Assembly (NCBI RefSeq): GCF_964340395.1
Contig: NC_135558.1
Span: forward strand, 24,656,425-24,720,424
DNA length: 64,000 nucleotides
Direction of reading: 5' to 3'
Source of the DNA: Glandiceps talaboti
Taxonomy: Eukaryota > Hemichordata > Enteropneusta > Spengelidae
The notes below the pieces were generated by a model, which saw only the letters and a program-made list of their open reading frames with translations, was not told the DNA's origin and searched no databases. Made by a program: the position numbers and the translations under genes. Below are positions 10,240 to 19,736 of this stretch, in pieces (the stretch's first letter is position 1; every line of letters starts with the position of its first letter).

Positions 10240-11206
10240 TTAGAAACGTGTCCATTGTCTGTCCTATGGAACACTCATCAGCTGGGTTATCATTAGTATT
10301 TACATAACCCCAGTTTCCTGGTTTGGATCCCCCTCGAATCACTGCTACTCTGTTGGTAACAAATGTGTGAAATCATGTAGGTTCATTATTTATATACCGC
10401 AAGACTGTACGACTGTCGGTCCAAAAGAAAGATCCATTAACTGTTAACGCCAACTCCTGTCTAATAAGTCTATCTAAGCGTACTGCTACTGTACCTGCTG
10501 TTAACTCCATACGTGGAATTGATATTTTCTTCAGAGGCGCCACTCTAGCTTTGGCCATGAGAAAAGCACGATGAACATTATCATTCTTGTCAACCAACTG
10601 GAAATACGAAACAGCACCATATCCAGATTCACTCACGTCTGAGAAGTGATGCAGTTGAACAATATCTATTTCACTGAAGTTTTCCGGCTTCATACATCTA
10701 GGAACCATGAAGTTTTCTTCTAACTTTGATAAGTCTTTCAACCATCTTTCCCACTGTCTTTGATACTTAGCAAGAATCTCATCATCCCAGTCATACTTTG
10801 CTTTACACAAATCTTGTAGTATAATCTTAGGTGGCAGCAGTGCAGGTGCTGCCATACCCAATCGGTCGTACACTGAGCCTACCACTCCAAGGATGCCACG
10901 TCTGGTTGCTGGTTTCTCTTTAATTCTATTGCTGAAACCAAGAGTATCTGACTCCACATTCCAGTTTATACCTAGAGCTTGCTCAGTCGGCAAGTCATCT
11001 TGCTCTAAGTCCAAATTCTTTATTTCCTTGGCTCTCTCATCTTCTGGGATGCATTCCAGTATGGGAGGACGTACATTGCTAATCCATTTTGTGAGTCTGA
11101 AACCACCCTTCTTGCAGGTATCTATGAGGCCAGCAGCCAAAGTCTTTCCATCAGTCACAGTTGGTACTGCTTTCAACATATCATCAACGTAGAAATTTCT
11201 ATGCAT
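10240..11206 (-). pseudogene. BEL/Pao reverse transcriptase end and RNase H (fossil)
   Basis: Begins with MHRNFYVDDMLKAV, where YVDD is the RT catalytic motif of BEL/Pao. GILGVVGSVYDRLGMAAPAL follows, a hallmark of the Pao RT-RNase H junction. The RNase H-like segment HHFSDVSESGYGAVSYFQ comes next, with SIPRMELTAGTVAVRL and FFWTDSRTVLRYI. The end reads SKPGNWGYVNTNDNPADECS. Upstream RT parts lie at 11215-11945. Confidence 0.88.
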
Positions 11207-11214
11207 AGTTTTCT

Positions 11215-11945
11215 TTATACTCTGTCATCTGCAGATCTCTTCAAGGCATAATTACAGCAACTGGGTGAAGACGTAACTCCAAAAATGTGTACTTTCATGC
11301 GGTACTCAACTGGAGGGCATTCGACATTGCCATCTGGCCACCACAGAAAACGCTGGTAATCTTGATCTGTTTTTGACACATGTACTTGCGAGAACATTGC
11401 TTCTACATCTGACATTAGTGCAATCCGTTCTTCTCGGAACAGAATAAGTACTCCTAACAAAGAACTTGTCAAATCAGGTCCCTGCATCAATTCCCTGTTC
11501 AGGGATGTTCCTCGGTATTCTGCGCTGCAATCGAAGACTACTCTTATCTTTTGCTTCTGGGGTGGTAAACTCCATGATGAGGGAGGTACCATATCTTTTC
11601 CATTCTTCCAGCCAGTTCTGTATGTGGAACCTTCTCAGCATAACCCTTCTTTACAATGTCTTCTATGAAGGCTGTATACTCAGTGCGATACTTATCATCT
11701 CTACTAAACCGTTTCTTCAGCTGAGCTAGTCGATGTTCCATTGCAGTCTTGTTATTTGGCATTATAACTTTCTCGTTACGAAATGGAAGTGGAACTTGAT
11801 GGTGTCCATCGATATATTTTGTTTCACTTTCCACAAGTTTCATGAACCTTTGATCTTCTATTGAGTCTTCTGGCTTATCATCTATAATACGCTCACTATA
11901 CTCGCGATTGAAATAATCAGTCAATTGCTGGTCAAATGCTGGCCC
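11215..11945 (-). pseudogene. BEL/Pao reverse transcriptase, N-terminal part (fossil)
   Basis: The segment after the protease and before the RT palm starts FDQQLTDYFNREYSERI. It continues through HQVPLPFRN, RLAQLKKRFSRD, IEDIVKKGYAEKVP, WYLPHHGVYHPRSK, KIRVVFDCSAEYRGTSLN and LLGVLILFREERIALMSDVEAMF, all characteristic of BEL/Pao (peptidase A17/RT region). The frame on the upstream side reads straight into the Polinton terminal repeat, which is chance, not a real fusion. Confidence 0.86.
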
Positions 11946-12345
11946 AGTCTTAGTATATGGTTTTGGACCACGAAGCGACATGTCTGTTTTAAACTTGTTA
12001 TAAGGTAAATTAAGCATTAGTAATCGATCATATCTCGGTATATAATTTTGGTACACGAAGCGACATGCAACTACGCTTGACTGCCCCGTCACGCGTCTAT
12101 GACCCATATATCGTATTATGTTATTTGTCTAATTGAACACCTCAGTGAACACCTCAGTGACTCAGTGACGCATGACTACCCTCAGGTAGCCTCAGGTATG
12201 TCCGGGTTAAAGATCAATAGTCTGACAAAGGGCTGACAAAGTGCGTACAAATGAGTGTTTACAAACTGTTTACGGTTCATATATCACCTTGTATGTATGT
12301 CGTATTCTAAATTAGAGAGATAAAAACACAGAGTATATACACACA
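11946..12345 (+). repeat. Polinton left terminal inverted repeat
   Basis: About 400 bp from GTCTTAGTATATGG (11947) to GAGTATATACACAC (about 12345). It is inverse to 31165-31568. The outer 280 bp differ at only a couple of positions. The inner third, nearest the genes, is more diverged and has small indels. Confidence 0.92.
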
Positions 12346-12356
12346 ATAAATTCAAA

Positions 12357-12836
12357 ATGTCAAACGAACAAAGACAAAATTCAATCACTTTTGAAGATGA
12401 CACAATTGAATCAAGTCCACTTTCTCTGATTGATCCTGCTATCGCTTATCCTGTAGAGAATGGTGAGGATTTATTACTGGATATTTTAGATGAAAAAAGA
12501 AGGATCCAAGAGGTTCCTACAATCAAATGGAGAGAAGTTCCAACAGAAAAACCATTTCTAATTACTCGATATCAGAAAATTTATTCTTGTTACGGTCCCG
12601 GATTAAGGATTTGTCTCAATAATCCAATAACTCATAACGAACTTTATTATACTTACGCTCCTAGCAGAATGATAAATGAGATTCTTACAAATCCAAAACT
12701 GCCATTAATAGTTGTTTCACATGGATTAAAAAAATCTTTGAAAAATCCAAAGAAATCGTATCATAGTTATACTCTAATGGATTTTGATGTAGTAAACCAA
12801 AAATTAATGGAAAAAAAGAAGTTAAATAACAGTTAA
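12357..12836 (+). CDS. Polinton-encoded protein of unknown function, 159 aa
   Basis: First gene inside the left TIR, on the + strand, with the ATG only 12 bp beyond the repeat. Its promoter must therefore lie in the TIR. I do not recognise the family. The N-terminus is acidic (about residues 1-50). The centre has YQKIYSCYGPGLRICLNNP and NELYYTYAPSRMINEIL. The C-terminus is Lys-rich (LKKSLKNPKKSYHSYT). No membrane segment or zinc motif is visible. The frame looks whole. It is followed by an A/T-rich 160 bp gap before the convergent Cys-rich gene. Confidence 0.65.
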   Translation: MSNEQRQNSITFEDDTIESSPLSLIDPAIAYPVENGEDLLLDILDEKRRIQEVPTIKWREVPTEKPFLITRYQKIYSCYGPGLRICLNNPITHNELYYTYAPSRMINEILTNPKLPLIVVSHGLKKSLKNPKKSYHSYTLMDFDVVNQKLMEKKKLNNS

Positions 12837-12995
12837 ATAACAGTTAAATCATAATGTAAGGATCATTCAAAAAACTTGATTTTTTTTTTTTTTTGGTTTA
12901 TTTAACTTCAGTTTTAAAAAGATTTGACGCCATCGTAAACGCCACCAACTAAATCTCACTATCTCTGGATATTCTGCGTTCCATTTATCCCAAAA

Positions 12996-13592
12996 TCATT
13001 TAAAAATTTGATTCTGTGAAAATGATTCCATTTTTAACTCTGGTATTAAAGCAGCCTCCTGATATTTTCCTAAGTATAATAGAATTGCTTTTATAATTAC
13101 ACTGAAGTTGAGTGATCGATATCTTGTTGGCTCCATATAAACTTCATTAATTGATAAAAATATTATAGTAACAGTTCTTAAAAGATAATAATTTAGATTA
13201 TATTTTTTTAAAACTCTTTTAATGTGGTTTTTAGGGTTATAGATGCTTCGACTTTTTTGTTTTCTTTGATCATGTTCAAAGTTTTCATCTGAAGATTCAT
13301 CTAAAGATTTATCTAAAGATTCATCTAAATGTTTATCTAAAGGTTTGTTTAACGAATTACAGCAGTCAAAACAGTGAAACCTTCCATAGATGTTACCACA
13401 AATGTTTTTACAAATATCATCACTAGGTATATTGAATTTTCTACATATGTTACAATGTATGATGTTATACCAGTTTATGTCTGTCATCGAATCACAACAA
13501 TGAGATGATTTTCCAAACAGTGTACCGTAAATGTTAGTACAATCACGAGTTGTATTTGTTACACCATTTCGTTTACATAATTGACATGCCAT
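12996..13592 (-). CDS. Polinton-encoded Cys-rich protein, 198 aa, unknown function
   Basis: The N-terminal 80 residues hold about 14 Cys in CxxC-like pairs (CQLCKRNG, HCCDSM, HCNICRKF, FHCFDCC). They look like two related zinc-binding repeats, since CTNIYGTLFGKSSHCC resembles CGNIYGRFHCFDCC. An acidic stretch of short repeats follows (LDKHLDESLDKSLDES, about residues 83-100), then a basic stretch and a hydrophobic C-terminal third. Zinc binding is inferred from the Cys pattern. Possible roles are host-factor binding or virion assembly, but nothing decides between them. Confidence 0.6.
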   Translation of the reverse strand: MACQLCKRNGVTNTTRDCTNIYGTLFGKSSHCCDSMTDINWYNIIHCNICRKFNIPSDDICKNICGNIYGRFHCFDCCNSLNKPLDKHLDESLDKSLDESSDENFEHDQRKQKSRSIYNPKNHIKRVLKKYNLNYYLLRTVTIIFLSINEVYMEPTRYRSLNFSVIIKAILLYLGKYQEAALIPELKMESFSQNQIFK

Positions 13593-13632
13593 TATATAGT
13601 TAGTTTATTATATTATTTTAATAGTTAGTTTA

Positions 13633-14079
13633 TTATATTATATATTTTTTTGTTAAATAAACTAATAATATTCCACCACCAGCTAAATAAATATATTGGT
13701 ATGTCTTCATGTTGTTAGAAGGTTGATAATAGTCACTAAATTCAGGTTCATTCTTAAGACTGGCAAGACTACTTTGTGTACTCTGTGGATGAAATTCAAG
13801 ATACAAATTTAAGTTTTGATCAGTCAGAACCAGATTTTGTCTCGCATGAACATCTAAATTTTTTTGTTTCGCTATAAAATCCAATACTTTCTGTCTATGT
13901 TCCAACCATACCTCTCGATCTTTATTGAAATTCTCCAAAGCTAAATCATGTCTCTTTAATTCTTTTTCATGTTCTTCTTTCGTATCGCCTGTAACTGTCT
14001 TACCTATATAACTAGCTCCAACAAAGGCAGTTGCATTTAAAATAGCTCCACCAACCAACATCGCAACTGCCGCACCCAT
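13633..14079 (-). CDS. Polinton-encoded two-membrane-segment protein, 148 aa
   Basis: Starts MGAAVAMLVGGAILNATAFVG, a Gly/Ala-rich hydrophobic segment (residues 2-27) with Gly at position 2. It ends with a second hydrophobic segment (YIYLAGGGILLVYL, about residues 127-142). The middle is charged and probably helical (HEKELKRHDLALENFNKDRE). Small membrane proteins of this layout are common in Polintons, but the function is unknown. It lies 26 bp downstream of the coiled-coil frame on the same strand, so the two may share a transcript. Confidence 0.65.
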   Translation of the reverse strand: MGAAVAMLVGGAILNATAFVGASYIGKTVTGDTKEEHEKELKRHDLALENFNKDREVWLEHRQKVLDFIAKQKNLDVHARQNLVLTDQNLNLYLEFHPQSTQSSLASLKNEPEFSDYYQPSNNMKTYQYIYLAGGGILLVYLTKKYII

Positions 14080-14105
14080 TATATATAGTATATATTATAA
14101 CTATA

Positions 14106-14700
14106 TTAAATTATATTAATTCGATATAATGATTCGATAGTAACTCCATTGTGTTTGAAAAGAATTACCAGTTTATCTTTAATACTAAGATTTGGGTCTT
14201 TGAGTACTTCTTTCAAAGCAGATGTCTCAGCTAACTTATTGTGTAAAATATCAGTTTCTTTATTATATTTTAAGATATGAATCTCAATTCTACCTAATTC
14301 TTGTTTTTCATCTTGCGTTAATTCTTCGATTTTTTGTCTGTTTTCCAATTCTTTTTTTCTATCATACAAATATTCTAAACTCTTGACTGCTGTATCAATT
14401 TCTTTACGCATGATTGTATATTCAGGGTTGAGTTCATTCCATTCTTCAATTTTGTTTTCAACCTTACCAATTTCATCTTTATTAGCTGCAGTGTCTCTTC
14501 TGAGATAAGCTTGATAGTCCCTTAATTGTCCAATCATTGGTGGTGTTAAATCTATAGCTTCAACTTCATCCACATTTAAAGGACCGGTAGCAGCAGTGTC
14601 AACAACAGTGTCCTCGAAAAGCCTATTAGCAGCTGCAGTACCAATTTTACTTTTTATTGTACTTTTGGCTAAAAGTTTACCGTTTCTTGTAATCCGTTGA
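14106..14700 (-). pseudogene. Polinton coiled-coil protein with LFxxxGVTI ending (fossil)
   Basis: The methionine-started frame covers 14106-14573. Open reading continues upstream to about 14700 (NGKLLAKSTIKSKIGTAAAN). The centre is a strong coiled coil (KSLEYLYDRKKELENRQKIEE and following). The end, SIKDKLVILFKHNGVTIESL, resembles the KDKLxxLFREQGVTI motif that recurs in Polinton-encoded proteins of many invertebrates. In relatives this motif is followed by a hydrophobic tail that I do not see here. The gene is judged broken. Confidence 0.65.
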
Positions 14701-14720
14701 TTTTTTATGTTATCATACTA

Positions 14721-15014
14721 CTATCCATCCTTTGCATATGTATTTAATCGTAATTCAGTTCGATTAACTGGCACGCCACTTTTTTCGATAACTGCATCAA
14801 TAGTTTCCAACAACACTTTAGTTTTTAATTCAGTCAATTTATCTGCTGCACTGCCTTCTGTGAATGATGTTTCTTGAAAGTCTTGCTCCATTAATTCAAA
14901 ATCCAACGAATCTTGTTCGTAGTCTGTCATTTCCAAGTCTTCTCCAGGGTCACCTACATTTTCATCTACATTTTCCTTAAAAGGATTAATATTAAAAGGA
15001 TCAAAGTCAGCCAT
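14721..15014 (-). pseudogene. Acidic Polinton protein frame, 97 aa
   Basis: MADFDPFNINPFKENVDENV is followed by a very acidic stretch (EDLEMTDYEQDSLDFELMEQD), then LLETIDAVIEKSGVPVNRTELRL. The last part, about a Val-Pro-Val-Asn-x-Thr-Glu-Leu stretch, recalls the region upstream of coiled-coil proteins in other Polintons. It may belong to the same ancestral gene as the neighbour at 14106-14700. I treat it as a fragment. Confidence 0.5.
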
Positions 15015-15096
15015 CTTATATTATAAAGCTATATAATATTATATAAATAAGTAACTTAAAAATATTGCACCGATTATTATTCCCATCGTTGAATAT

Positions 15097-16527
15097 TCAT
15101 GAACCAATGTCATGCTCTGGTGTTAGTGCTGCTACTGCTGTCTCTGCTTCTTCTTCGGCTGTCACTGTTGTCTCTGCTGCTGCTACCGCTACTTCTGCTA
15201 CCGTTTCGTCTGCTACCGCGTCTAGTCGTTGCACTGGAGCATCATGACCTTCCATTTCTTTTAATGCTGATTTTTTTACGTCATTATTTATGTTGTTATA
15301 ACCGAACTTCATATCTTCTGTCGCCTGTTGTAAGAAATTGTTATAACCCGCCACATTTGTATTCAAATTTATAATCATTTTACTCGGGATTAACCATAAA
15401 GAAGGAGAAATGGCTAGATCTAACTTTACCCTCGTTGTATTGATTACATTTTGATAACGAGGTATACTGTTGTCTTCATTAATGCCTCTCGTCTCATCCT
15501 CGAGTAATGAAATCATTTTTTGTCTCGTTTCTTGACCGGCACCGCCAGAGTTTGCTATACTTACTCGCGTGTCTGCTTGACTTCCTAACACGCAATATAC
15601 ATAAGCTTCGATCGATCGATTCAATCTTCCTAGACCCGCTTGTGTGAAGCCTGTGCTGTTTTCTAAGACAAAATAATTGTACGGCTTATAATCGGCATTT
15701 TGAAATTTATACCAATGCCAACTTCTGCGAGCCTCATCTGGAGCCCAAGGGTTTACAACCATTGTACTTTGATATTTATATTGAATATCTTTTATATATG
15801 CTTTTTTCCACCACTCATATCCGACCCCTATACCATTGTTTCCTGATGTGTCATACGTGAATCTGAAATCTGTATTATAATCTAATTCGAATTCATCGTA
15901 TATTCTATGATAAGACGGTACATCATATAAATTATCGGTTTTATTAAAAGTGTCGGGGTCAGGTGTCAGGTAGTGGGCAAGAAAGTTCATTCAATATACG
16001 GCGTATCGTAAAGTACACGTGAAATCTAAAAAATGATTGAATCTGTTTAGGGATATCATCATTATACAAATGATCGTGAATACTAACACCACATCCAGTC
16101 GTAGCTAACCAAACAGCAAAATTCAATTGTCGATCCCATTAACCCATATTTGGACCTTTCAACCATTTGTTGGCACTGCCTGCATTTTTATGAATTAATA
16201 TGTAGTTTTTGAATATATCTCTCAATTTTATATTGAATCGATCAGTTTCGCTTACATAACAACCATGTTAACTAATATGTCTCGTATATCCACGGACCTT
16301 CCTTTATCAAATGGTTGATGTAGTGCATAGTTAGCATTTTGTGCTAAAGTAAATGGTTTTGGAAAGTGCGGCTCCAGTTGAGATGGTTCCGGTATGACTA
16401 AAGGTGGCTTTGGCTTTGTCTTCGTCTTCGTCTTCGTTCTTGTTAATGGTCGTGATTCTATATAAAACAGTCTATATAAATTTGGCTTTCTTGTTAACTT
16501 CGTAGATGGTAATCCTAATGACCACAT
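15097..16527 (-). pseudogene. Polinton capsid-type protein region (fossil)
   Basis: Three stretches of reading on the - strand. 16252-16527 has a basic KTKTKTKPKPP stretch, then NYALHQPFDKGRSVDIRDIL. About 16000-16250 has FNIKLRDIFKNYILIHKN, LNFAVWLATTGCGVSIHDHL and RFHVYFTIRRIL. 15097-15990 begins MNFLAHYLTPDPDTFNKTDN and continues FELDYNTDFRFTYD and GIGVGYEWWKKAY. These match my memory of the large conserved Polinton proteins (PX/PY class) now interpreted as jelly-roll capsid proteins, but I cannot say which one. The last 60 residues are an Ala/Glu/Thr-rich tail coded by GCT/ACT-type triplet repeats. The gene is broken. Confidence 0.65.
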
Positions 16528-16561
16528 TTTTCAAGTTCTATATTAAAAGGTTTATATAAAA

Positions 16562-16843
16562 CTATATAAAACATACTAATAAATTTCCATAATTATCTTG
16601 AAATATACGTCTGTTCCTAGTATCTTGTATTAATTTAAGAACCCAGTATTCATTCAAAAATTTAACTTCTTGATTGTCCTCTGAGTCAGGAAATAAACTT
16701 AAGAATTCAATAAGTTTAAAAAAATTCTTTTTTTCGACTTCTTTACAAAAGGCTAAAATAATTTGATATAAACTTTGATCTTTCAATTTTGTTCCTGTAT
16801 TTACAGTTAATACGTGCATATTTTTCTTCTCAAGTTGTCCCAT
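16562..16843 (-). CDS. Small Polinton-encoded protein, 93 aa, unknown
   Basis: MGQLEKKNMHVLTVNTGTKL leads into a Leu/Phe-rich probably helical segment (IILAFCKEVEKKNFFKLIEF). No family is recognised. It lies between the capsid-type region and the integrase on the same strand. It may be a real small gene or the remains of a larger one. Confidence 0.4.
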   Translation of the reverse strand: MGQLEKKNMHVLTVNTGTKLKDQSLYQIILAFCKEVEKKNFFKLIEFLSLFPDSEDNQEVKFLNEYWVLKLIQDTRNRRIFQDNYGNLLVCFI

Positions 16844-16956
16844 TCGAGCTCTACATTAAAACCAAGGACGTCTTTGTACTTGTTTAAAAATTTTGTGATA
16901 TTATGCTCTCCAAACATTTTGCTAAACTGTTGTCAAACTTTTGCTAAACTGTTGTA

Positions 16957-18039
16957 CTATACATTAATATTTTTAATATTTTCAATCGGTTCCCAAGAAT
17001 TGAATTTATCGTCATATCCTAACCATTTTACCAATGCGTATTCATGGCCTTTGATTTTTTTCTTACGTAATATTTTTTCAATTTTATAATTTTTCGATTT
17101 CTTAGTCATGTCAATCGATAATTCTTGCTCATAAAATGTGCCTTCAATGTCTTCACCCGATAAATCTTCCAGAGTGTAAACAATAACGGGACCAAAGATA
17201 ATTTGTTTGATTTTGAAAAGTTCACGTGTGTAGTTTGGTAGATATCCTTTGGCAAACACGTTCTTGTATTTGGAAATTCTCACGGTATCACCGATATTAA
17301 ACTTCGGAGTTCCATATTCAACAGTGAGATAAGCACCGTACAAATTATACCAAACGATATTTTCATTCTTTGGTAATGATGCTTCCTTCGGAGTCATGTG
17401 GATTGAATTGTGATAGGTATTGTTATAACCATCCACTAATCGATCTAGTACGTCAACCCATTTTCTAGTCTGTTTATCAGTAAAATATTTATACATACGT
17501 GATTTAAGTGTCCTGTTAAAACGCTCAACAACCGATGCTTTTTTATCGGATCGTGTACTAAACCACTCAATTTCGCGATTTTCAAAGAGATCTTTAACAT
17601 GCTTATTGTAAAATTCCCGTCCTTCATCAAATTGAATTTTACTCGGTTCACGGTCTTTAAAAATTAACTCAAAGGAGTCAGCCATTTCAATACCACGTTT
17701 TGACTTGAGTGGTATCGCCCAGGCATACTTCGATAACACATCGATAACAGTCAGGATGTAACGATACCCCTGGTAATTATTCATTTTATTCATCTCTACA
17801 ATGTCAGCTTGCCACTGATCATCGATTCCAGAAACAATTACTTTGTGGTAAAAGAACTTTTTAATCGCTGGTTTGTGCATAGTGTAAACTTCTTGTTCTT
17901 CCAGCCATTGTTTCAATTCTTTATATTTAATTTTTTGTTTTTTATCTTTCTGATCTTCTTTGATTTTACGCCACAATTTTGTGATGCCGCTGTATGCTAA
18001 ATCAGAATTATAATACAAGTCTCGCAAATACTGGTCCAT
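16957..18039 (-). CDS. Polinton integrase with chromodomain, looks whole
   Basis: A 360 aa retrovirus-like (rve) DDE integrase that in Polintons inserts the linear element DNA. Catalytic residues are visible at Asp79 (WQADIVEM), Asp138 (IQFDEGREFYNKH) and Glu172 (KKASVVERFNRTLKS). TVIDVLSKYAWAIPLKSK is the usual core strand. DKWxxVL and YNNTYHNSIHMTPKEA follow. Residues about 315-357 form a chromodomain (IEKILRKKKIKGHEYALVKW, then WEPIENI), the normal Polinton C-terminus, thought to guide insertion through histone marks. The frame has no interruption and its length is normal for the family. Confidence 0.93.
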   Translation of the reverse strand: MDQYLRDLYYNSDLAYSGITKLWRKIKEDQKDKKQKIKYKELKQWLEEQEVYTMHKPAIKKFFYHKVIVSGIDDQWQADIVEMNKMNNYQGYRYILTVIDVLSKYAWAIPLKSKRGIEMADSFELIFKDREPSKIQFDEGREFYNKHVKDLFENREIEWFSTRSDKKASVVERFNRTLKSRMYKYFTDKQTRKWVDVLDRLVDGYNNTYHNSIHMTPKEASLPKNENIVWYNLYGAYLTVEYGTPKFNIGDTVRISKYKNVFAKGYLPNYTRELFKIKQIIFGPVIVYTLEDLSGEDIEGTFYEQELSIDMTKKSKNYKIEKILRKKKIKGHEYALVKWLGYDDKFNSWEPIENIKNINV

Positions 18040-18083
18040 ATTAGTAAACTATAAAGTAATATTTATTATAGTTACTATATTTA

Positions 18084-18518
18084 TTATTTTTCAATTTCTG
18101 AATATCCATTCAGTTTATAATACTTCATGTAACGTTCCAAAGGTGGAGCATAATTAGCAGCTTTTTGCATTTCAAGAGACTTCATGAATACTTCTTGAAT
18201 AAATTCCTGAGGTGTTTCAGTGTTTACATTTGCCTGCGTATATGTTAGTAATTCTTTAAAATTCAACCTCGGCACTTTATCCGATAGTTTTAAGTTTTGG
18301 TTGACAACTGTAACGACTATTGGAACAGCTGCTAATAAACTAACAAAAACTGGGATTACAGGTATTGCAGCTAATGCACCAACTCCTGAAATAATCCCAC
18401 TAGTAATAAGTATTCCTTTATTAACACAACTTAATAATTTGTAAGAACGCCTATATGCACTACATACCCGTGTAAGATAATTACTCAAATCCTGTATTGT
18501 GGTAACTTGGTCAATCAT
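18084..18518 (-). CDS. Polinton-encoded membrane protein, 144 aa, unknown
   Basis: The N-terminal 30 residues are polar and helical. A long hydrophobic block then covers residues 36-77 (GILITSGIISGVGALAAIPV and on through VSLLAAVPIVVTVV), enough for two membrane passes. The tail is soluble (LNFKELLTYTQANVN, MQKAANYAPPLERYMKYYKL). No family is recognised. It lies 45 bp upstream of the integrase start on the same strand. Confidence 0.6.
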   Translation of the reverse strand: MIDQVTTIQDLSNYLTRVCSAYRRSYKLLSCVNKGILITSGIISGVGALAAIPVIPVFVSLLAAVPIVVTVVNQNLKLSDKVPRLNFKELLTYTQANVNTETPQEFIQEVFMKSLEMQKAANYAPPLERYMKYYKLNGYSEIEK

Positions 18519-18527
18519 TTTGTGGTA

Positions 18528-18552
18528 TTACCTTATATATATATATATATAT
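18528..18552. repeat. (TA)n tract between Polinton genes
   Basis: A TATATATATATATAT run immediately upstream of the membrane-protein gene on the - strand. It could contribute to the promoter of that gene, but this is only suggested by position. Confidence 0.5.
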
Positions 18553-18589
18553 AAATATTATTTTTTTTGATAATTAAATCGATCAATCA

Positions 18590-19199
18590 TCATGACGGAC
18601 AACTGGTGTATCATTTATATATGTAAATATATTTTTATTACAAGGTTTGATAATTAAAGTGGAATGAAAAGTTATTCTTCTAAAAGTACGAATAAAGACA
18701 ACAGCATTAATATTGACTTTAACCTTTTTTTCAGTATGAATTAATCGAGACACAAATGTTGGTGAAATTTTCTTGTTTATAACGAGTGTTGAATGAGATA
18801 TTTTAGTTTTATCATCGAAATTTATATTAAAATTAACTGTGGTATTCTCGTTACTATTAAAATTACCAGAGTCTACAAAATGTTGAATGTGATAAGTTCC
18901 TGGGTCTAAAAAGTAAGAATTTCTATCACTATCAAAAGTTACTTTATTCGTGTTTATTATATTAGAATATTCATTTATAAATAACCTAATAATTTTTTTA
19001 CGGTCTAATTCAATTATCGCAATTTCCTCCTCTCTCTCTCTCTCGCTTCCGGTTTTTTAGGCTTTGGAGGCAGAATCGGTTTTAATTTAAATGTATTATT
19101 TTCGTATTCTAAGTAATATTTAACACCTGTGATTGGTTTCTTAAATTTAACATCCCTAAGATCATTGAGAGATAAGCTGAGAGATAATGTTGTGGTCAT
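18590..19199 (-). pseudogene. Polinton fibre-like paralogue (fossil)
   Basis: The methionine-started part (19014-19199, 61 aa) reads LSLNDLRDVKFKKPITGVKY, then YLEYENNTFKLKPI. Downstream, about 18590-19010 is an open - strand tract with beta-rich composition (IIRLFINEYSNIINTN, SDRNSYFLDPGTYHIQHFVD). Between them lies a (CT)n tract. The LNDLRDV motif is shared with the 181 aa protein at 19733-20278, so the two are paralogues. I treat this copy as broken. Function is inferred only from the motif (see the 181 aa entry). Confidence 0.5.
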
Positions 19200-19217
19200 T
19201 GTATATAATTAATCTAT

Positions 19218-19736
19218 TTAAAATACTTTAAAATCTATAAGAATCATACGTTTCAAAGTTATTGTTTTGATATCTAGAAACTTTAACCCTTGTGTTATTG
19301 CATATAACACTTCATTTGTTTCCCGTTTTGAAACTCCTCCTCCCAAAACAAAACCTGTAGAAATAGGACCAGGAGCATTAGCTGCAGGAGCTGTAGGAGC
19401 TGCAGGAGCTTTAATATTTTCTGTAAAAGTAACATTAATATTCCCATTTTCAATATGAATTTCAATAGTTAATAATGTACGTTGGTCACATGCTATTGAA
19501 AATCCATCTAAAAGAATATCGCATTCACCCTCAGTATTTAATTTAATACATTTAATAATAATGGTACCACTGGTTACTTTCTTTATATCATCCGTCATCG
19601 CATTATTAGCAGTAAACATTTTTAGTTTAGCCTCATCAATAGGTGTTAAACCTAATGTTTTAAACTGATTATCATAAAATAACTGAATAGTTCCTTCGTC
19701 AATCTTATAACTACAATACCATTCCCCTGAATTCAT
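19218..19736 (-). CDS. Polinton-encoded protein, 172 aa, unknown, with Pro/Ala linker
   Basis: The first 105 residues are beta-rich (EWYCSYKIDEGTIQLFYD, TLLTIEIHIENGNINVTF). A Pro/Ala linker (residues 110-123, APAAPTAPAANAPGP) leads to a C-terminal segment with a Gly triplet (FVLGGGVSKRETNEVLY). The start codon overlaps the stop of the upstream 181 aa gene by 4 bp (ATGA), as in translationally coupled or compact viral gene pairs. A structural role such as a virion surface or fibre part is possible, but it is only an inference from the layout and neighbours. Confidence 0.6.
   Translation of the reverse strand: MNSGEWYCSYKIDEGTIQLFYDNQFKTLGLTPIDEAKLKMFTANNAMTDDIKKVTSGTIIIKCIKLNTEGECDILLDGFSIACDQRTLLTIEIHIENGNINVTFTENIKAPAAPTAPAANAPGPISTGFVLGGGVSKRETNEVLYAITQGLKFLDIKTITLKRMILIDFKVF

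Noticed and set aside
15065-15374. Leu- and Ser-rich + strand frames (60 and 91 aa)
   Set aside because: Antisense of the Ala/Glu/Thr-rich tail of the capsid-type gene. Composition comes from triplet repeats.
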